A stretch of 64,000 nt of DNA, taken from the NCBI GenBank assembly GCA_050916095.1, contig CP050901.1, positions 2,418,001 to 2,482,000 on the forward strand, written 5' to 3'. Origin of the DNA: JANPCX01 sp050916095 (lineage in GTDB: Bacteria; Pseudomonadota; Gammaproteobacteria; Burkholderiales; Burkholderiaceae_C). A program made the position numbers and the translations under genes. Shown piece after piece: positions 1-8,519 of this stretch (position 1 is the stretch's first letter; each line of letters starts with the position of its first letter). The notes beneath the pieces are model-generated. The model made no database searches and was not told the origin of the DNA. It was given only the letters and a program-made list of their open reading frames with translations.

Positions 1-1274
1 CAGTCGGTGAGTTTTCCTGGCAACACCGCCACACCAGAGCCTTTGCGTTTTTCTACTTTTTGGCTGGCGCGCTGGCGTGTTTGCGCTTGTTTGATGACCA
101 GCTCGGCCAGCTTTTTGCCCAAGTCCACATGCTGGTTCAGCCACAACTCCAGCGGCGGCTTGACTGCCATGGACACCAGACGCAGGGCATCACGGCTGTT
201 CAAACGCTCCTTGATCTGGCCTTGGAATTGCGGGTCCAACACCTTGGCGGACAGCACAAAACTGGCGCGTGAAAAAACGTCTTCTGGCATCAGCTTCACC
301 CCCTTGGGCAAGAGGCTGTGCATGTCGATGAAGGCTTTGATGGCACCAAAGAGGCCGTCCTTCAAACCTGATTCGTGGGTGCCACCGGCCACGGTGGGAA
401 TCAGGTTCACATAACTTTCCCGCATGGGCGTGCCGTCTTCGGTGAAAGCGACACACCAGGCGGCACCCTCACCTTCGGCCACGTCTTCTGCCTCTTGTCC
501 GGTGGCGTAATGTTCGCCTTCAAAAAGCGGGATCACCGGGTCTGCCGTGAGGGTCTGCATCAGATAGTCACGCAAACCGCCCTTGTAAAGCCACTGCTGC
601 ACCTCACCCGTTTTTTCATAGGTGAGGGACACGCTCACTCCAGGCATCAGCACCGCCTTGCTGCGCAGCAAATGCGTCAACTCTGCCTTGGGAAACTCAG
701 CACTCTCGAAATACTTCGCGTCGGGCCAGGCCCGCACCGTGGTGCCTGATTTACGGTCCCCGGCGGCCTGTTTACGCAAACTCAAGGGCTCGATGACATC
801 GCCCCCCGAGAAAGTGAGCGTGGCCACTTGCTGCTCACGCCACACCGACACTTCCAGACGCTTGGCCAGTGCATTGGTCACGCTCACGCCCACGCCATGC
901 AAACCGCCTGAGAAGCTATAGGCACCGCCCGCGCCTTTGTCGAACTTGCCGCCTGCATGCAAACGGGTGAACACGATCTCCACCACGGGCACTTTTTCTT
1001 CCGGATGCAGACCAAAGGGGATGCCTCGGCCATCGTCCTGGACGCTGACGGAGCCATCGGCATGCACCGTCACATCGATGCGTTTGCCTTGGCCGGCCAG
1101 TGCTTCGTCGGCGGCGTTGTCGATCACCTCTTGGATGATGTGCAGCGGGTTGTCGGTGCGGGTGTACATGCCCGGGCGCTGCTTGACGGGCTCCAGGCCC
1201 TTGAGCACGCGGATCGATGATTCGCCGTAGCTTGAGTCAGATTTGGATGAATTGGATTTGCTTGAACTTGCCAT
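1..1274 (-). CDS. parE: DNA topoisomerase IV subunit B (ParE), 3' end cut by the window edge
   Basis: Encodes the ATPase subunit of topoisomerase IV, which decatenates daughter chromosomes together with ParC. Reading the minus strand from the ATG at 1274 gives a continuous frame to base 1 with no stop, so the C-terminal part (TOPRIM region) lies outside the window. A Ser/Lys-rich N-terminal tail is followed by the GHKL ATPase features: GLEPVKQRPGMYT, EVIDNAADEA (Asn-box), DDGRGIPFGLHPEEK and LHAGGKFDKGAGGAYSFSGGLHGVG (given by its start, LHAGGKFDKG, and end, GGLHGVG). HPEEKVP and the GLEPVKQRPGMYT start fit ParE better than GyrB. The start is divergent from the MFS gene, with a short shared intergenic space. 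Confidence 0.93.
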   Translation of the reverse strand, partial: MASSSKSNSSKSDSSYGESSIRVLKGLEPVKQRPGMYTRTDNPLHIIQEVIDNAADEALAGQGKRIDVTVHADGSVSVQDDGRGIPFGLHPEEKVPVVEIVFTRLHAGGKFDKGAGGAYSFSGGLHGVGVSVTNALAKRLEVSVWREQQVATLTFSGGDVIEPLSLRKQAAGDRKSGTTVRAWPDAKYFESAEFPKAELTHLLRSKAVLMPGVSVSLTYEKTGEVQQWLYKGGLRDYLMQTLTADPVIPLFEGEHYATGQEAEDVAEGEGAAWCVAFTEDGTPMRESYVNLIPTVAGGTHESGLKDGLFGAIKAFIDMHSLLPKGVKLMPEDVFSRASFVLSAKVLDPQFQGQIKERLNSRDALRLVSMAVKPPLELWLNQHVDLGKKLAELVIKQAQTRQRASQKVEKRKGSGVAVLPGKLTD

Positions 1275-1332
1275 GGGCGCGCATTGTAGGCAGCAGCCTG
1301 CAGGCCGGCGAGGATTGAACTACATTGCTGGA

Positions 1333-2565
1333 ATGCAAAAAAACAGCGCCGCCACGAATGCCCCAGGTTTGTCGATGACACAGGTGCTGCTTTGCGGAGC
1401 GGCCATCGTGACCCTGTCCATGGGCATACGACACGGTTTTGGCTTGTGGCTACAACCGATCACCATGGAACGCGGTTGGACACGCGAAACCTTTGCATTT
1501 GCCCTGGCGGTACAAAACCTGGCTTGGGGTGTGGCCGGGCCCGTCGCCGGCATGTTGGCCGATCGTTTCGGTGCGTTCCGTGTACTGATCGGCGGCGCTG
1601 TCTTGTACGCCCTGGGTTTGGTGTGCATGGCATTGGCCACCTCGGGCCTGGCCTTCACCGGCAGTGCGGGGCTCATGATTGGCATGGCGCAGTCGGGCAC
1701 CACCTATGCCGTGATTTACGGTGTGATCGGTCGCAACGTCGCGCCTGAGAAACGCAGCTGGGCCATGGGCGTCGCGGCCGCGGCCGGGTCTTTCGGACAG
1801 TTTCTGATGGTGCCGGTGGAAAACTGGCTCATCAGCGACTTCGGTTGGCAAAATGCATTGATCCTGTTGGGTTGTCTGGCCTTGGCCATCATCCCACTGG
1901 CCTGGGGACTTCGCGAGCCCGCCAAAGCCGCCGCCACGGGCTTTCAGCAAAGCATTTCCCAAGCACTGCGTGAGGCCTTCAGCTACCCCAGCTTCCAACT
2001 GCTGATGGCAGGGTATTTTGTTTGTGGCTTTCAAGTGGTGTTCATCGGCGTACACATGCCCAGCTACCTGAAAGACCATGGTCTGTCACCTGACGTGGCG
2101 ACGACCGTGCTGGCCTTGATTGGACTATTCAACGTGGTGGGAACCTACCTGTCTGGAACGTTGGGACAGCACCTGCCCAAACGCTTGATCCTGTCCACCA
2201 TCTACGCGCTGCGTTCAGTGGCCATCGTGCTGTTCCTCTGGCTGCCCCTGACACCGTGGAGTGTGTACATTTTTTCATCGGTGATGGGAGTGCTGTGGCT
2301 CTCCACCGTACCGCCCACCAACGCCATCGTGGCCCAGGTGTTTGGCGTGCAATACCTCTCCATGCTCGGAGGTTTCGTATTTCTGAGTCACCAGGTGGGC
2401 AGTTTCATGGGGGTCTGGTTGGGCGGCAAACTCTACGACAGCACGGGCAGCTACGACATCGTCTGGTGGATTGCGGTTGGCCTGGGCGTCCTGGCTGCGT
2501 TGGTGAACCTTCCGGTGAAAGAAACCGCGATTGCGCGTCTTCCTGCAGCGGAACTGGCGCGTTGA
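1333..2565 (+). CDS. MFS transporter, 12 TM, OFA/MCT-like
   Basis: A 410-residue major facilitator protein of the inner membrane; the substrate is not identifiable. Hydrophobic segments alternate over the whole length, and the loop between TM2 and TM3 carries the MFS signature in the form GMLADRFGAFRV. The arrangement resembles oxalate/formate and monocarboxylate antiporters, which is family knowledge rather than proof of substrate. An upstream ATG at 1243 is in frame but would overlap the parE start, so the ATG at 1333 (MQKNSAATNAPG) is preferred; 1375 is another possibility. The gene is divergent from parE. Confidence 0.85.
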   Translation: MQKNSAATNAPGLSMTQVLLCGAAIVTLSMGIRHGFGLWLQPITMERGWTRETFAFALAVQNLAWGVAGPVAGMLADRFGAFRVLIGGAVLYALGLVCMALATSGLAFTGSAGLMIGMAQSGTTYAVIYGVIGRNVAPEKRSWAMGVAAAAGSFGQFLMVPVENWLISDFGWQNALILLGCLALAIIPLAWGLREPAKAAATGFQQSISQALREAFSYPSFQLLMAGYFVCGFQVVFIGVHMPSYLKDHGLSPDVATTVLALIGLFNVVGTYLSGTLGQHLPKRLILSTIYALRSVAIVLFLWLPLTPWSVYIFSSVMGVLWLSTVPPTNAIVAQVFGVQYLSMLGGFVFLSHQVGSFMGVWLGGKLYDSTGSYDIVWWIAVGLGVLAALVNLPVKETAIARLPAAELAR

Positions 2566-2601
2566 GACGTGGTTCACCTGCAGATCAACCACCAAGCAGC
2601 C

Positions 2602-2733
2602 ATGCGTAAACCATCTTTGCGGCGTGTCTTGCTGTGGAGCGCCTCTGCGGTCGCACTGGGTTGCGTCTTTCTGGCCTACCTCCAGCCCGACATGGCGCTG
2701 GCATTGGCAACCCAGCTGTGGAACTGCTTTTGA
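2602..2733 (+). CDS. Small 43-aa membrane peptide, hypothetical
   Basis: A short frame starting MRKPSLRRVLLWSASAV and ending QLWNCF. It has a basic N-terminus, one hydrophobic segment (about residues 8-26) and a short amphipathic tail. It lies between the MFS gene and dapA, ending 63 bases before the dapA ATG. I recall small proteins of this build (basic start, one TM, YL.P, tail ending in W.CF) in related Burkholderiales, but I cannot confirm a family. Function unknown; a single-pass inner-membrane peptide is the most that can be said. Confidence 0.5.
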   Translation: MRKPSLRRVLLWSASAVALGCVFLAYLQPDMALALATQLWNCF

Positions 2734-2796
2734 GGCCGGGGATCAGTCCCCGGTGGGCGGGTGGCTAAAATGGACTGATCGCTGGGGAAAAAATTC

Positions 2797-3678
2797 ATGA
2801 CATCGATTACTGGAAGTACCGTGGCCTTGGTCACACCCATGTTGGAAGACAGCTCCATCGACTTTGATGGTTTGCGCCAACTGGTGGACTGGCACATCGC
2901 AGAAGGAACAGACTGCATAGGCGTCGTTGGTACAACAGGCGAGTCACCGACTGTCAGTGTGGAAGAACACGCAGAAATCATCCGGGTGGCGGTGGAGCAT
3001 GCCAAGGGGCGTGTACCCATCATGGCAGGCACAGGCGCCAATTCGACCCGGGAAGCGATTGAACTGTCGCAGTTCGCCAAGAAGGTCGGCGCAAGCTGCA
3101 GCCTGTCTGTCGTGCCCTACTACAACAAGCCATCCCAAGAAGGCATTTACCAGCACTTCAAGGCCATTGCCGAAGCGGTCGATATTCCCATGGTGCTTTA
3201 CAACGTACCGGGCCGGACGGTCGCTGATATGTCGGTGGAAACCACACTGCGCTTGGCCCAGGTTCCCGGTGTGGTCGGCATCAAAGAGGCCAGCGGCAAC
3301 ATCGAGCGCGCTTGCTCGCTGATCAAACATGCCCCCAAGGGCTTTTCCATTTACTCAGGTGACGATCCCACCGCGGTGGCTTTGATGCTGCTTGGCGGCC
3401 ACGGCAATGTCAGCGTCACCGCCAACGTCGCACCGCGTTTGATGCACGAGCTGTGCGTGGCCGCCATGGCGGGCCGTGTTCGCGAAGCCACCGCCCTGCA
3501 CTTCAAGTTGTTGCCACTGCACAAACAGTTGTTTGTAGAACCAAGTCCCGCACCCACAAAATGGGCGTTGTCTCGCATGGGACGTTGCCGCAATGTGCTG
3601 CGTTTGCCCATCACACCACTGTCCGCTGCTGGACAGACCGTCGTGGACCAGGCCCTTCGGGATGCGGGCGTGCTTTGA
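2797..3678 (+). CDS. dapA: 4-hydroxy-tetrahydrodipicolinate synthase
   Basis: Condenses pyruvate with aspartate semialdehyde in the first committed step of lysine and diaminopimelate synthesis, in the cytoplasm. The 293 residues match the usual length. Visible active-site elements are GTTGE at 45-49, Tyr135 and Arg140 in YNVPGRT, and the Schiff-base Lys163 in VGIKEASG; SGDDPTA follows. The ATG at 2797 follows a GGGGAAAAAA stretch that can act as a ribosome-binding site. Downstream lies a bamC-like gene, the same order as dapA-bamC in enterobacteria. Confidence 0.96.
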   Translation: MTSITGSTVALVTPMLEDSSIDFDGLRQLVDWHIAEGTDCIGVVGTTGESPTVSVEEHAEIIRVAVEHAKGRVPIMAGTGANSTREAIELSQFAKKVGASCSLSVVPYYNKPSQEGIYQHFKAIAEAVDIPMVLYNVPGRTVADMSVETTLRLAQVPGVVGIKEASGNIERACSLIKHAPKGFSIYSGDDPTAVALMLLGGHGNVSVTANVAPRLMHELCVAAMAGRVREATALHFKLLPLHKQLFVEPSPAPTKWALSRMGRCRNVLRLPITPLSAAGQTVVDQALRDAGVL

Positions 3679-3763
3679 TTTGCGCACCGCCCGGCTACAT
3701 AAGCATTTTCCACGCATACCTTGTGCGTAGGCCTTTTTCTCCCTCCCTTTGGAGACACGCTCT

Positions 3764-4960
3764 GTGATTCTTTCAAGCCGGTCAAAAAAATACACAGGAC
3801 GCTCTGTGACAGCCAAATTGTTTCCAATCGCAGCTGCACTGGCTGTGACCAGCCAACTGGTGGGATGCTCCAGCATCGAAAACTTTGTTGGTGGCGACAA
3901 GGTCGACTACAAAACGAGCGGAGGGAAGAAAAGTGCAGGATTGGAGATTCCGCCCGATCTCACACAACTGGCCCGCGACCCTCGCTATCAACCTTCATCC
4001 GGTGCCGTCAGCGCGAATGCGTTCCAAGCGCCGACCGCAGGGACGCAAACCAGCAACAATGTCGCGACCACGGTGAATGTGGGCTCCGGCACCTCTTCTT
4101 CACCAGCCATGGCAGTTGCTGACATGCGGATCGAGCGATCAGGCAACCAGCGCTGGCTGACTACCCCATTGCCCCCAGAAAAGTTGTGGCCGCAGTTGCA
4201 AACTTTTTGGGCTGAGCGGGGCTTCGTGCTGATCACAGACCAAGCCGAATTTGGTGTGATGGAAACCGAATGGGCTGAAAACCGTGCCAAGTTGCCGCAA
4301 GACATCATTCGCCAAACAATCGGGCGGGTTTTTGATTCGCTCTACTCCACCGGTGAGCGTGACAAGTTCAGAACACGTGTTGAACGCACCCCCACAGGCA
4401 CCGAGGTTTACATCAGCCACCGCGGTTTGGTCGAGGTGTTTGGCAACCCGCAAAAAGACAGCACGGTTTGGCAACCAAGGCCTGCCGATCCGCAACTAGA
4501 GGCCGAGTTCCTGCAACGCCTGATGGTCAAACTGGGAGCCAAAGAAGACGTGGCCAAACTGGCCGTGACCACTGCCACACCCACGCCTGCAAAAGCGCGT
4601 GCGATCGAAGGCGTGAGCACCCCCAGCCTGCAGATGGACGAAGGGTTTGACCGCGCTTGGCGCCGGGTCGGACTGGCACTGGATCGCAGCGGCTTCACCG
4701 TCGAAGACCGTGACCGCTCTCAAGGCACCTACTTTGTTCGTTACGTCGATCCGTCAGGCAGGAAAAAAGACGAACCAGGACTGCTGAGCCGCATCTTTTC
4801 CAAAACTGGCAACGATCAGACAGCACTCTCACGCTATCGAGTGACAGTCAAAGCAGATGGCGAACGAAGCGTCGTAGCGGTCTTGCCCGCTCAAGGAAAC
4901 GACAGCACTGGCGAGGTCGGAAAACGCATCGTCGGTTTGTTGGTGGACGAACTCAAGTGA
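3764..4960 (+). CDS. bamC: Outer-membrane assembly lipoprotein, BamC/NlpB-like
   Basis: A lipoprotein of the BAM complex, which inserts beta-barrel proteins into the outer membrane. The N-terminus has a hydrophobic segment ending in a lipobox (SQLVGC, then SSIENFVGGDKVDYKT), and DKVDYKT plus LEIPPDLTQ are typical of BamC N-termini. Two repeated helix-grip-like domains follow (about residues 110-230 and 270-395), the second with VEDRDRSQGTYFVRYVD. GGAG lies 9 bases before GTG 3764, which I prefer; ATG 3749 and GTG 3806 are also in frame. The position directly after dapA supports the call. Confidence 0.85.
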   Translation: MILSSRSKKYTGRSVTAKLFPIAAALAVTSQLVGCSSIENFVGGDKVDYKTSGGKKSAGLEIPPDLTQLARDPRYQPSSGAVSANAFQAPTAGTQTSNNVATTVNVGSGTSSSPAMAVADMRIERSGNQRWLTTPLPPEKLWPQLQTFWAERGFVLITDQAEFGVMETEWAENRAKLPQDIIRQTIGRVFDSLYSTGERDKFRTRVERTPTGTEVYISHRGLVEVFGNPQKDSTVWQPRPADPQLEAEFLQRLMVKLGAKEDVAKLAVTTATPTPAKARAIEGVSTPSLQMDEGFDRAWRRVGLALDRSGFTVEDRDRSQGTYFVRYVDPSGRKKDEPGLLSRIFSKTGNDQTALSRYRVTVKADGERSVVAVLPAQGNDSTGEVGKRIVGLLVDELK

Positions 4961-5039
4961 ATGGTCAAGGTCGGTCTTAAACCTATTGATTCGGCCTGAT
5001 AAAACCTCCACAGCGGTTCAGGCTAGTCGAAATGCTGAT

Positions 5040-5305
5040 GCATTGAGCTCGGGCATTTTTTCGAGTAACGCGTCACGCCACACCGCCAAACCCTCAGGGT
5101 GGAAATGGTCGCTGCTTGCGGCATCTTGCGTTTGTTCACACGCACAGCGTGCGTGAATCTCAGTCGGTCAGGGTCAATTGCCCGCAGCCAATCGGCGGCT
5201 CGTGCCATCACAACTGGCGGATGACGAAGTGCGCCAGCAACAGTCCTCACAACTCCTGCAGCACCAACGCCGGTGTTTTGCTGCGCAGCACAGCATGGTT
5301 GCCGG
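5040..5305 (-). pseudogene. IS4-type transposase C-terminal remnant
   Basis: The minus strand carries a broken transposase tail spread over at least two frames. One frame reads NHAVLRSKTPALVLQEL, a stop, then GLLLAHFVIRQL; another continues AIDPDRLRFTHAVRVNKRKM; a third holds DALLEKMPELN. Together these follow the order of IS4-family transposase C-termini (AVLRSKTPELV, YGLLLAHF.IR, DPDRLSFTHAVRV.RRK). Several stops and frameshifts make it nonfunctional. It starts immediately after the cheZ stop codon and fills most of the gap between bamC and cheZ. Nothing else was recognised in 4961-5309. Confidence 0.75.
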
Positions 5306-5309
5306 GATC

Positions 5310-5954
5310 TTAGAAACCCAAGCTTGCCAGCAGATCGTCCACTTCGCCTTGGTTGCTGACGACATCGGTGCGACCTTCCGGATTGACAACGGGGCCGTTG
5401 AGTACGGAGGGATCGACCATCTTGGCTTGTTCTGGCGGTGCGGCTTGGACCAGCAATTTGACCAAACTGTCTTCCAAGTCGGTGGCCAATGAGACCACTT
5501 TGGCGACGACTTGGCCCGTCAGGTCGTGGAAGTCTTGCGCCATCATGATGTCGGTGAGATGTTGGTCAATGCGTGCCGTGGCGGCTTCAACATCGCTCAC
5601 AAAGTTCATCACAGCGCCTGTGGCCACCGCTTTGACGGGATCGGCCATCAAGGCTTCGGCCATGCGACGCGTCTCTGACGCAATGGTGTTGTGTTCTATC
5701 TTGGCTTGGTCGACAGAGTTGAGTACTTTGTTGGCTGCCTCGCCGGTCTTCTTGGCGATGTAGCTCAAGCGGCTGCGCGCGTCAGGCAAACCATCTGCGG
5801 CGTTCTGCAGCTTGGGCATCACACCCAGTTGATACAGCGTGTCGTGCAGCTGGCGTGTGATCAAGCCGAGTTGGTGAAAAACTTCGGGCGAGGCGGCCGC
5901 CGCAGCGGCTTGCGCCGCTTGCGGCGTCAAGGTGGAGAGGTCTTCCATTTTCAT
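5310..5954 (-). CDS. cheZ: Protein phosphatase CheZ
   Basis: Speeds dephosphorylation of CheY-P, resetting the motor signal. The 214-residue protein is mostly helical. The catalytic helix reads MMAQDFHDLTGQ, holding the Asp and Gln used by CheZ, and the C-terminal CheY-binding tail ends VDDLLASLGF, matching the enterobacterial CheZ end. The ATG at 5954 follows AAGGGG; a second ATG sits two codons later, and longer in-frame starts would run into cheY. It is the last gene of motA-motB-cheY-cheZ. Confidence 0.95.
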   Translation of the reverse strand: MKMEDLSTLTPQAAQAAAAAASPEVFHQLGLITRQLHDTLYQLGVMPKLQNAADGLPDARSRLSYIAKKTGEAANKVLNSVDQAKIEHNTIASETRRMAEALMADPVKAVATGAVMNFVSDVEAATARIDQHLTDIMMAQDFHDLTGQVVAKVVSLATDLEDSLVKLLVQAAPPEQAKMVDPSVLNGPVVNPEGRTDVVSNQGEVDDLLASLGF

Positions 5955-5973
5955 TTTTTTTCCCCTTGAAGGC

Positions 5974-6372
5974 TTAGGCCGTGGCCGCCAGCTTTTGCAT
6001 GATTTTCTGAACCTTCTCTTCCAAGGTGGCCTTGGTGAAGGGCTTGACGATGTAGCCTGCAGCGCCATCTTGGGCAGCTCGCACGATGTCTTCCTTGCGC
6101 GCTTCAGCCGTCACCATCAACACCGGAAGGTGCTTGAGGGTGTCGTCTTTTTTGATCGCGGACAGCAAATCAAACCCCGTCATGTTGGGCATGTTGATGT
6201 CGCTGACGACAAACTCGAATTTGCCGTTTTTGAGCATGGTCAGCGCCACCGCACCGTCTTCGGCCTCTTCGGCATTGTTGTAGCCAATCTCTTTGAGCAA
6301 GCCGCGCACGATGCGCCGCATGGTCGAGAAGTCGTCGACGATCAGGAATTTCATGTCGGTAGAGATGGTCAT
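5974..6372 (-). CDS. cheY: Chemotaxis response regulator CheY
   Basis: A single-domain receiver that carries the signal from CheA to the flagellar switch protein FliM. The 132 residues hold the acidic pair Asp13/Asp14, the phosphorylation site Asp58 (VVSDINMPN), Thr88 and Lys110 (IVKPF). The sequence is very close to enterobacterial CheY (FSTMRRIVRGLLKEIGYNN). It lies 44 bases downstream of motB and directly upstream of cheZ on the same strand. A second cheY-like gene (55266) sits beside cheA. Confidence 0.97.
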   Translation of the reverse strand: MTISTDMKFLIVDDFSTMRRIVRGLLKEIGYNNAEEAEDGAVALTMLKNGKFEFVVSDINMPNMTGFDLLSAIKKDDTLKHLPVLMVTAEARKEDIVRAAQDGAAGYIVKPFTKATLEEKVQKIMQKLAATA

Positions 6373-6416
6373 GGTGGGGTCCTCGCGGGTTGGCGCCGAA
6401 ATGTCTGCTAGTGTGT

Positions 6417-7412
6417 TTATCGGGTGGATGAGTGGGAAGTTGAGCCCGAAATTGCCGGAACTTGCGGGTTTTTTGTCAGCGACTGCGAGAGCGGTGCATC
6501 CGTCGTCTCTGGCATGGAGGTTGGCGTCTCGCTCGTACTCGATACGTTGCCAAAAATCCTGTCTTCTGCGTCGCGGTTCATCACGATGATGCTGATGCGT
6601 CGGTTCACAGGACTGAATGGGGCGGCCGGGTCAATCAAATTGCTGGACGCTAAACCTTGCACACGCAAAACACGGGTATCAGGCAACCCTCCCGCAATCA
6701 ACTCGCGGCGCGAGGCGTTGGCGCGGTCGCTAGAAAGCTCCCAATTGCTGTAGCTGCGCTCTCCCGCGCTGAAAGGCTGAGCGTCGGTGTGGCCTTCTAA
6801 GGTCAAACGGTTGGGTACTTCTGCCAGCACGACGCCAATGTCGCGCAGCAAATCGCGCATATAGGGTTTGACCACAGCACTGCCACTGTCAAACATGGGT
6901 CTGTTGTTTTCGTCCAAGATTTGAATTCGCAAGCCATCGCGTGTCATGTCCAGTCGAATTTGTGAGAGCAACGCTTCCGAATTGGGTTTGGCAGCCAAAG
7001 CAGCCTCCACTTTTTCTTTCAGCGCCTCTAGCCTCGCGGTTTCTCCCCGCGCTTGGTTTTCCTTCAGGGCCTGCAGGTTCAAAGAGCTGCGCGGCGCTTG
7101 CACGTCACCGCGTTTGACCTGACCAGAACTGCGGGTTAAGTCGGTACCACCGCCCTTGATGATGCTGGAGGAGTCACCCGAACCACTGCCCCCGCCCATG
7201 GCCACTTTCAGCGGCGAAGCAAAGTAATCGGCAATGCCTTTCTTGTCACCGTCGGTGGTCGAGCCCAGCAACCACATCAGCAGGAAAAACGCCATCATCG
7301 CCGTCACAAAGTCGGCATAGGCAATTTTCCAAGCACCGCCATGCGCTGCATGCCCGCCCTTTTTGACGCGCTTGATGATGATGGGCTGGAGTTTTTTGGC
7401 ATCACCCGCCAT
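6417..7412 (-). CDS. motB: Flagellar motor stator protein MotB
   Basis: Forms the proton-conducting stator with MotA and anchors it to peptidoglycan. A short basic N-terminus (IIIKRVKKGG) precedes a single TM segment with the proton-binding Asp34 in AYADFVTAMMAFFLLMWLL. A Ser/Gly-rich linker and a helical plug region follow, then an OmpA-type peptidoglycan-binding domain (about 160-280) with GHTDAQPFS, NWELSSDRAN and NRRISIIV. The Ser/Thr/Pro-rich C-terminal tail is dispensable-looking. The gene is 331 residues, usual for the family. Confidence 0.96.
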   Translation of the reverse strand: MAGDAKKLQPIIIKRVKKGGHAAHGGAWKIAYADFVTAMMAFFLLMWLLGSTTDGDKKGIADYFASPLKVAMGGGSGSGDSSSIIKGGGTDLTRSSGQVKRGDVQAPRSSLNLQALKENQARGETARLEALKEKVEAALAAKPNSEALLSQIRLDMTRDGLRIQILDENNRPMFDSGSAVVKPYMRDLLRDIGVVLAEVPNRLTLEGHTDAQPFSAGERSYSNWELSSDRANASRRELIAGGLPDTRVLRVQGLASSNLIDPAAPFSPVNRRISIIVMNRDAEDRIFGNVSSTSETPTSMPETTDAPLSQSLTKNPQVPAISGSTSHSSTR

Positions 7413-7482
7413 GACCCGCCCTTCCGTCCGTCATGCCACCATGGTGGGCCCCGCAGAAACTCAACATGCTGCGCAAACACCT

Positions 7483-7560
7483 ACCCTCACCCCAGCCCTC
7501 TCCCAGAGGGAGAGGGGGCCAATACACCCTCTCCCTCTGGGAGAGGGCTGGGGTGAGGGT
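7483..7560. repeat. Perfect 34-bp inverted repeat between motA and motB
   Basis: Arms 7483-7516 and 7527-7560 are exact reverse complements around a 10-base loop. Each arm contains its own smaller palindrome (CCCTCTCCC, AGA, GGGAGAGGG), so the RNA can fold either as one long hairpin or as two short ones. It lies inside the motA-motB intergenic space on the transcribed strand, so it could attenuate motB or protect the motA message. A degenerate relative lies at 19792-19820. Confidence 0.9.
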
Positions 7561-7574
7561 GTGGGAAAACCCAC

Positions 7575-8435
7575 TCATTTTTTACCTTTCACATGACCTT
7601 CCAGTTCAGAGAAAGTAGGCCGATCCGGCGAATACAGCACCTTCCTTCCAAACTCCACCGCCACTTGCGGCGCATAACCTTGCATGCTGGCGAGCAAGGT
7701 GGTCTTGATGCATTGCAGCTCCTTGCCACTCTCATCAATGATTTGTTCCATCAATCCGGCCAGGGGCTCAAAGATGGCATAGGCCAACAAAATACCAAGA
7801 AAGGTTCCCACCAAAGCCGAACCAATCATGCCGCCCAAAATGGCGGGCGGCTGGCCCACCGAGCCCATGGTGTTCACCACACCCAGCACAGCCGCCACGA
7901 TGCCAAACGCCGGCAAAGCACCGGCCAAACGTGCAATGGCTGCAGCGGGCGCGTGCGCTTCGTGGTGGTGGGTTTCAATTTCGCTGTCCATCAGCGATTC
8001 AATTTCGTGGGCATTCAGGTTGCCTGAGACCATCATGCGCAAGTAGTCGGTGATGAACTCCACCACATGGTGGTCGTTGCCCACGGCAGGGTATTTTTGA
8101 AAGAGTGCGGAGCTGTGCGGGTCTTCAACGTCTTTTTCGATCGACATCAAACCCTCTTTGCGGGCTTTTTGCAGAATGTCGTAGAGCAGCGCCATCAGCT
8201 CCATGTATCGCGCTTTGTTGTACTTGGAGCCTTTGAAACAGCCCTTCAACCCACCCAATGTGGCCTTGAGAACCTTAGGCTGGTTGGTGACGATGAATGC
8301 ACCGATGGCGCCGCCCATGATGGCCATCATTTCTGTCGGCAACGCCTTGATGATCACCTGCATGTTGCCTCCATGCAAAGCATAGGCACCAAAGATGCAC
8401 CCCAGCGCGAGCCCCCAACCAATCAAGACAAACAT
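7575..8435 (-). CDS. motA: Flagellar motor stator protein MotA
   Basis: Proton-channel subunit of the flagellar stator. The 286 residues show the MotA pattern: two N-terminal TM helices, a large cytoplasmic loop with KARKEGLMSIEKDVEDP, then two TM helices (AIARLAGALPAFGIVAAVLGVV and GSALVGTFLGILLAYAIFEP, quoted by their starts AIARLAGALPAFG and GSALVGTFLG) with the conserved Pro/Gly residues, and a cytoplasmic tail. It heads motA-motB-cheY-cheZ. A sigma-28-like promoter lies 58 bases upstream, and a nested IS pair begins just behind that promoter. Confidence 0.96.
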   Translation of the reverse strand: MFVLIGWGLALGCIFGAYALHGGNMQVIIKALPTEMMAIMGGAIGAFIVTNQPKVLKATLGGLKGCFKGSKYNKARYMELMALLYDILQKARKEGLMSIEKDVEDPHSSALFQKYPAVGNDHHVVEFITDYLRMMVSGNLNAHEIESLMDSEIETHHHEAHAPAAAIARLAGALPAFGIVAAVLGVVNTMGSVGQPPAILGGMIGSALVGTFLGILLAYAIFEPLAGLMEQIIDESGKELQCIKTTLLASMQGYAPQVAVEFGRKVLYSPDRPTFSELEGHVKGKK

Positions 8436-8450
8436 GGTGTTCGATATTCC

Positions 8451-8479
8451 GTGATGCGACCCAGAAGGTGTTGCTTGAG
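8451..8479. repeat. 29-bp sequence shared, inverted, between motA and fliC leaders
   Basis: On the plus strand this segment begins GTGATGCGACCCAGAAGG. A close copy (two substitutions and two single-base gaps over the stretch) lies in the same plus-strand orientation at 12982-13010, in the fliC leader. Because motA is read from the minus strand and fliC from the plus strand, the two 5' untranslated RNAs are nearly complementary here. Function unknown. Confidence 0.6.
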
Positions 8480-8492
8480 TCTGATACCGCCT

Positions 8493-8519
8493 TTATCGGC
8501 CCCAGACAGGACCACTTGA
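8493..8519 (-). promoter_or_regulatory. Sigma-28-like promoter of motA operon
   Basis: On the minus strand the sequence is TCAA (8519-8516), 15 bases, GCCGATAA (8500-8493). The -10 element is an exact match to the flagellar sigma factor FliA consensus and the -35 core is one base off TAAA. The -10 element ends 58 bases before the motA ATG. The left end of the outer IS lies only 10 bases behind the -35 element, so the promoter survived the insertion. Confidence 0.8.

Noticed and set aside
3708..3735. Small hairpin (ACGCA/TGCGT) followed by CTTTTTCT between dapA and bamC as a terminator
   Set aside because: The stem is only 5 bp and the two genes are usually co-transcribed; too weak to list.
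5023..5250. 75-codon minus-strand frame as an independent small gene
   Set aside because: Its sequence continues an IS4-type transposase tail that is broken across frames; annotated as a remnant instead.
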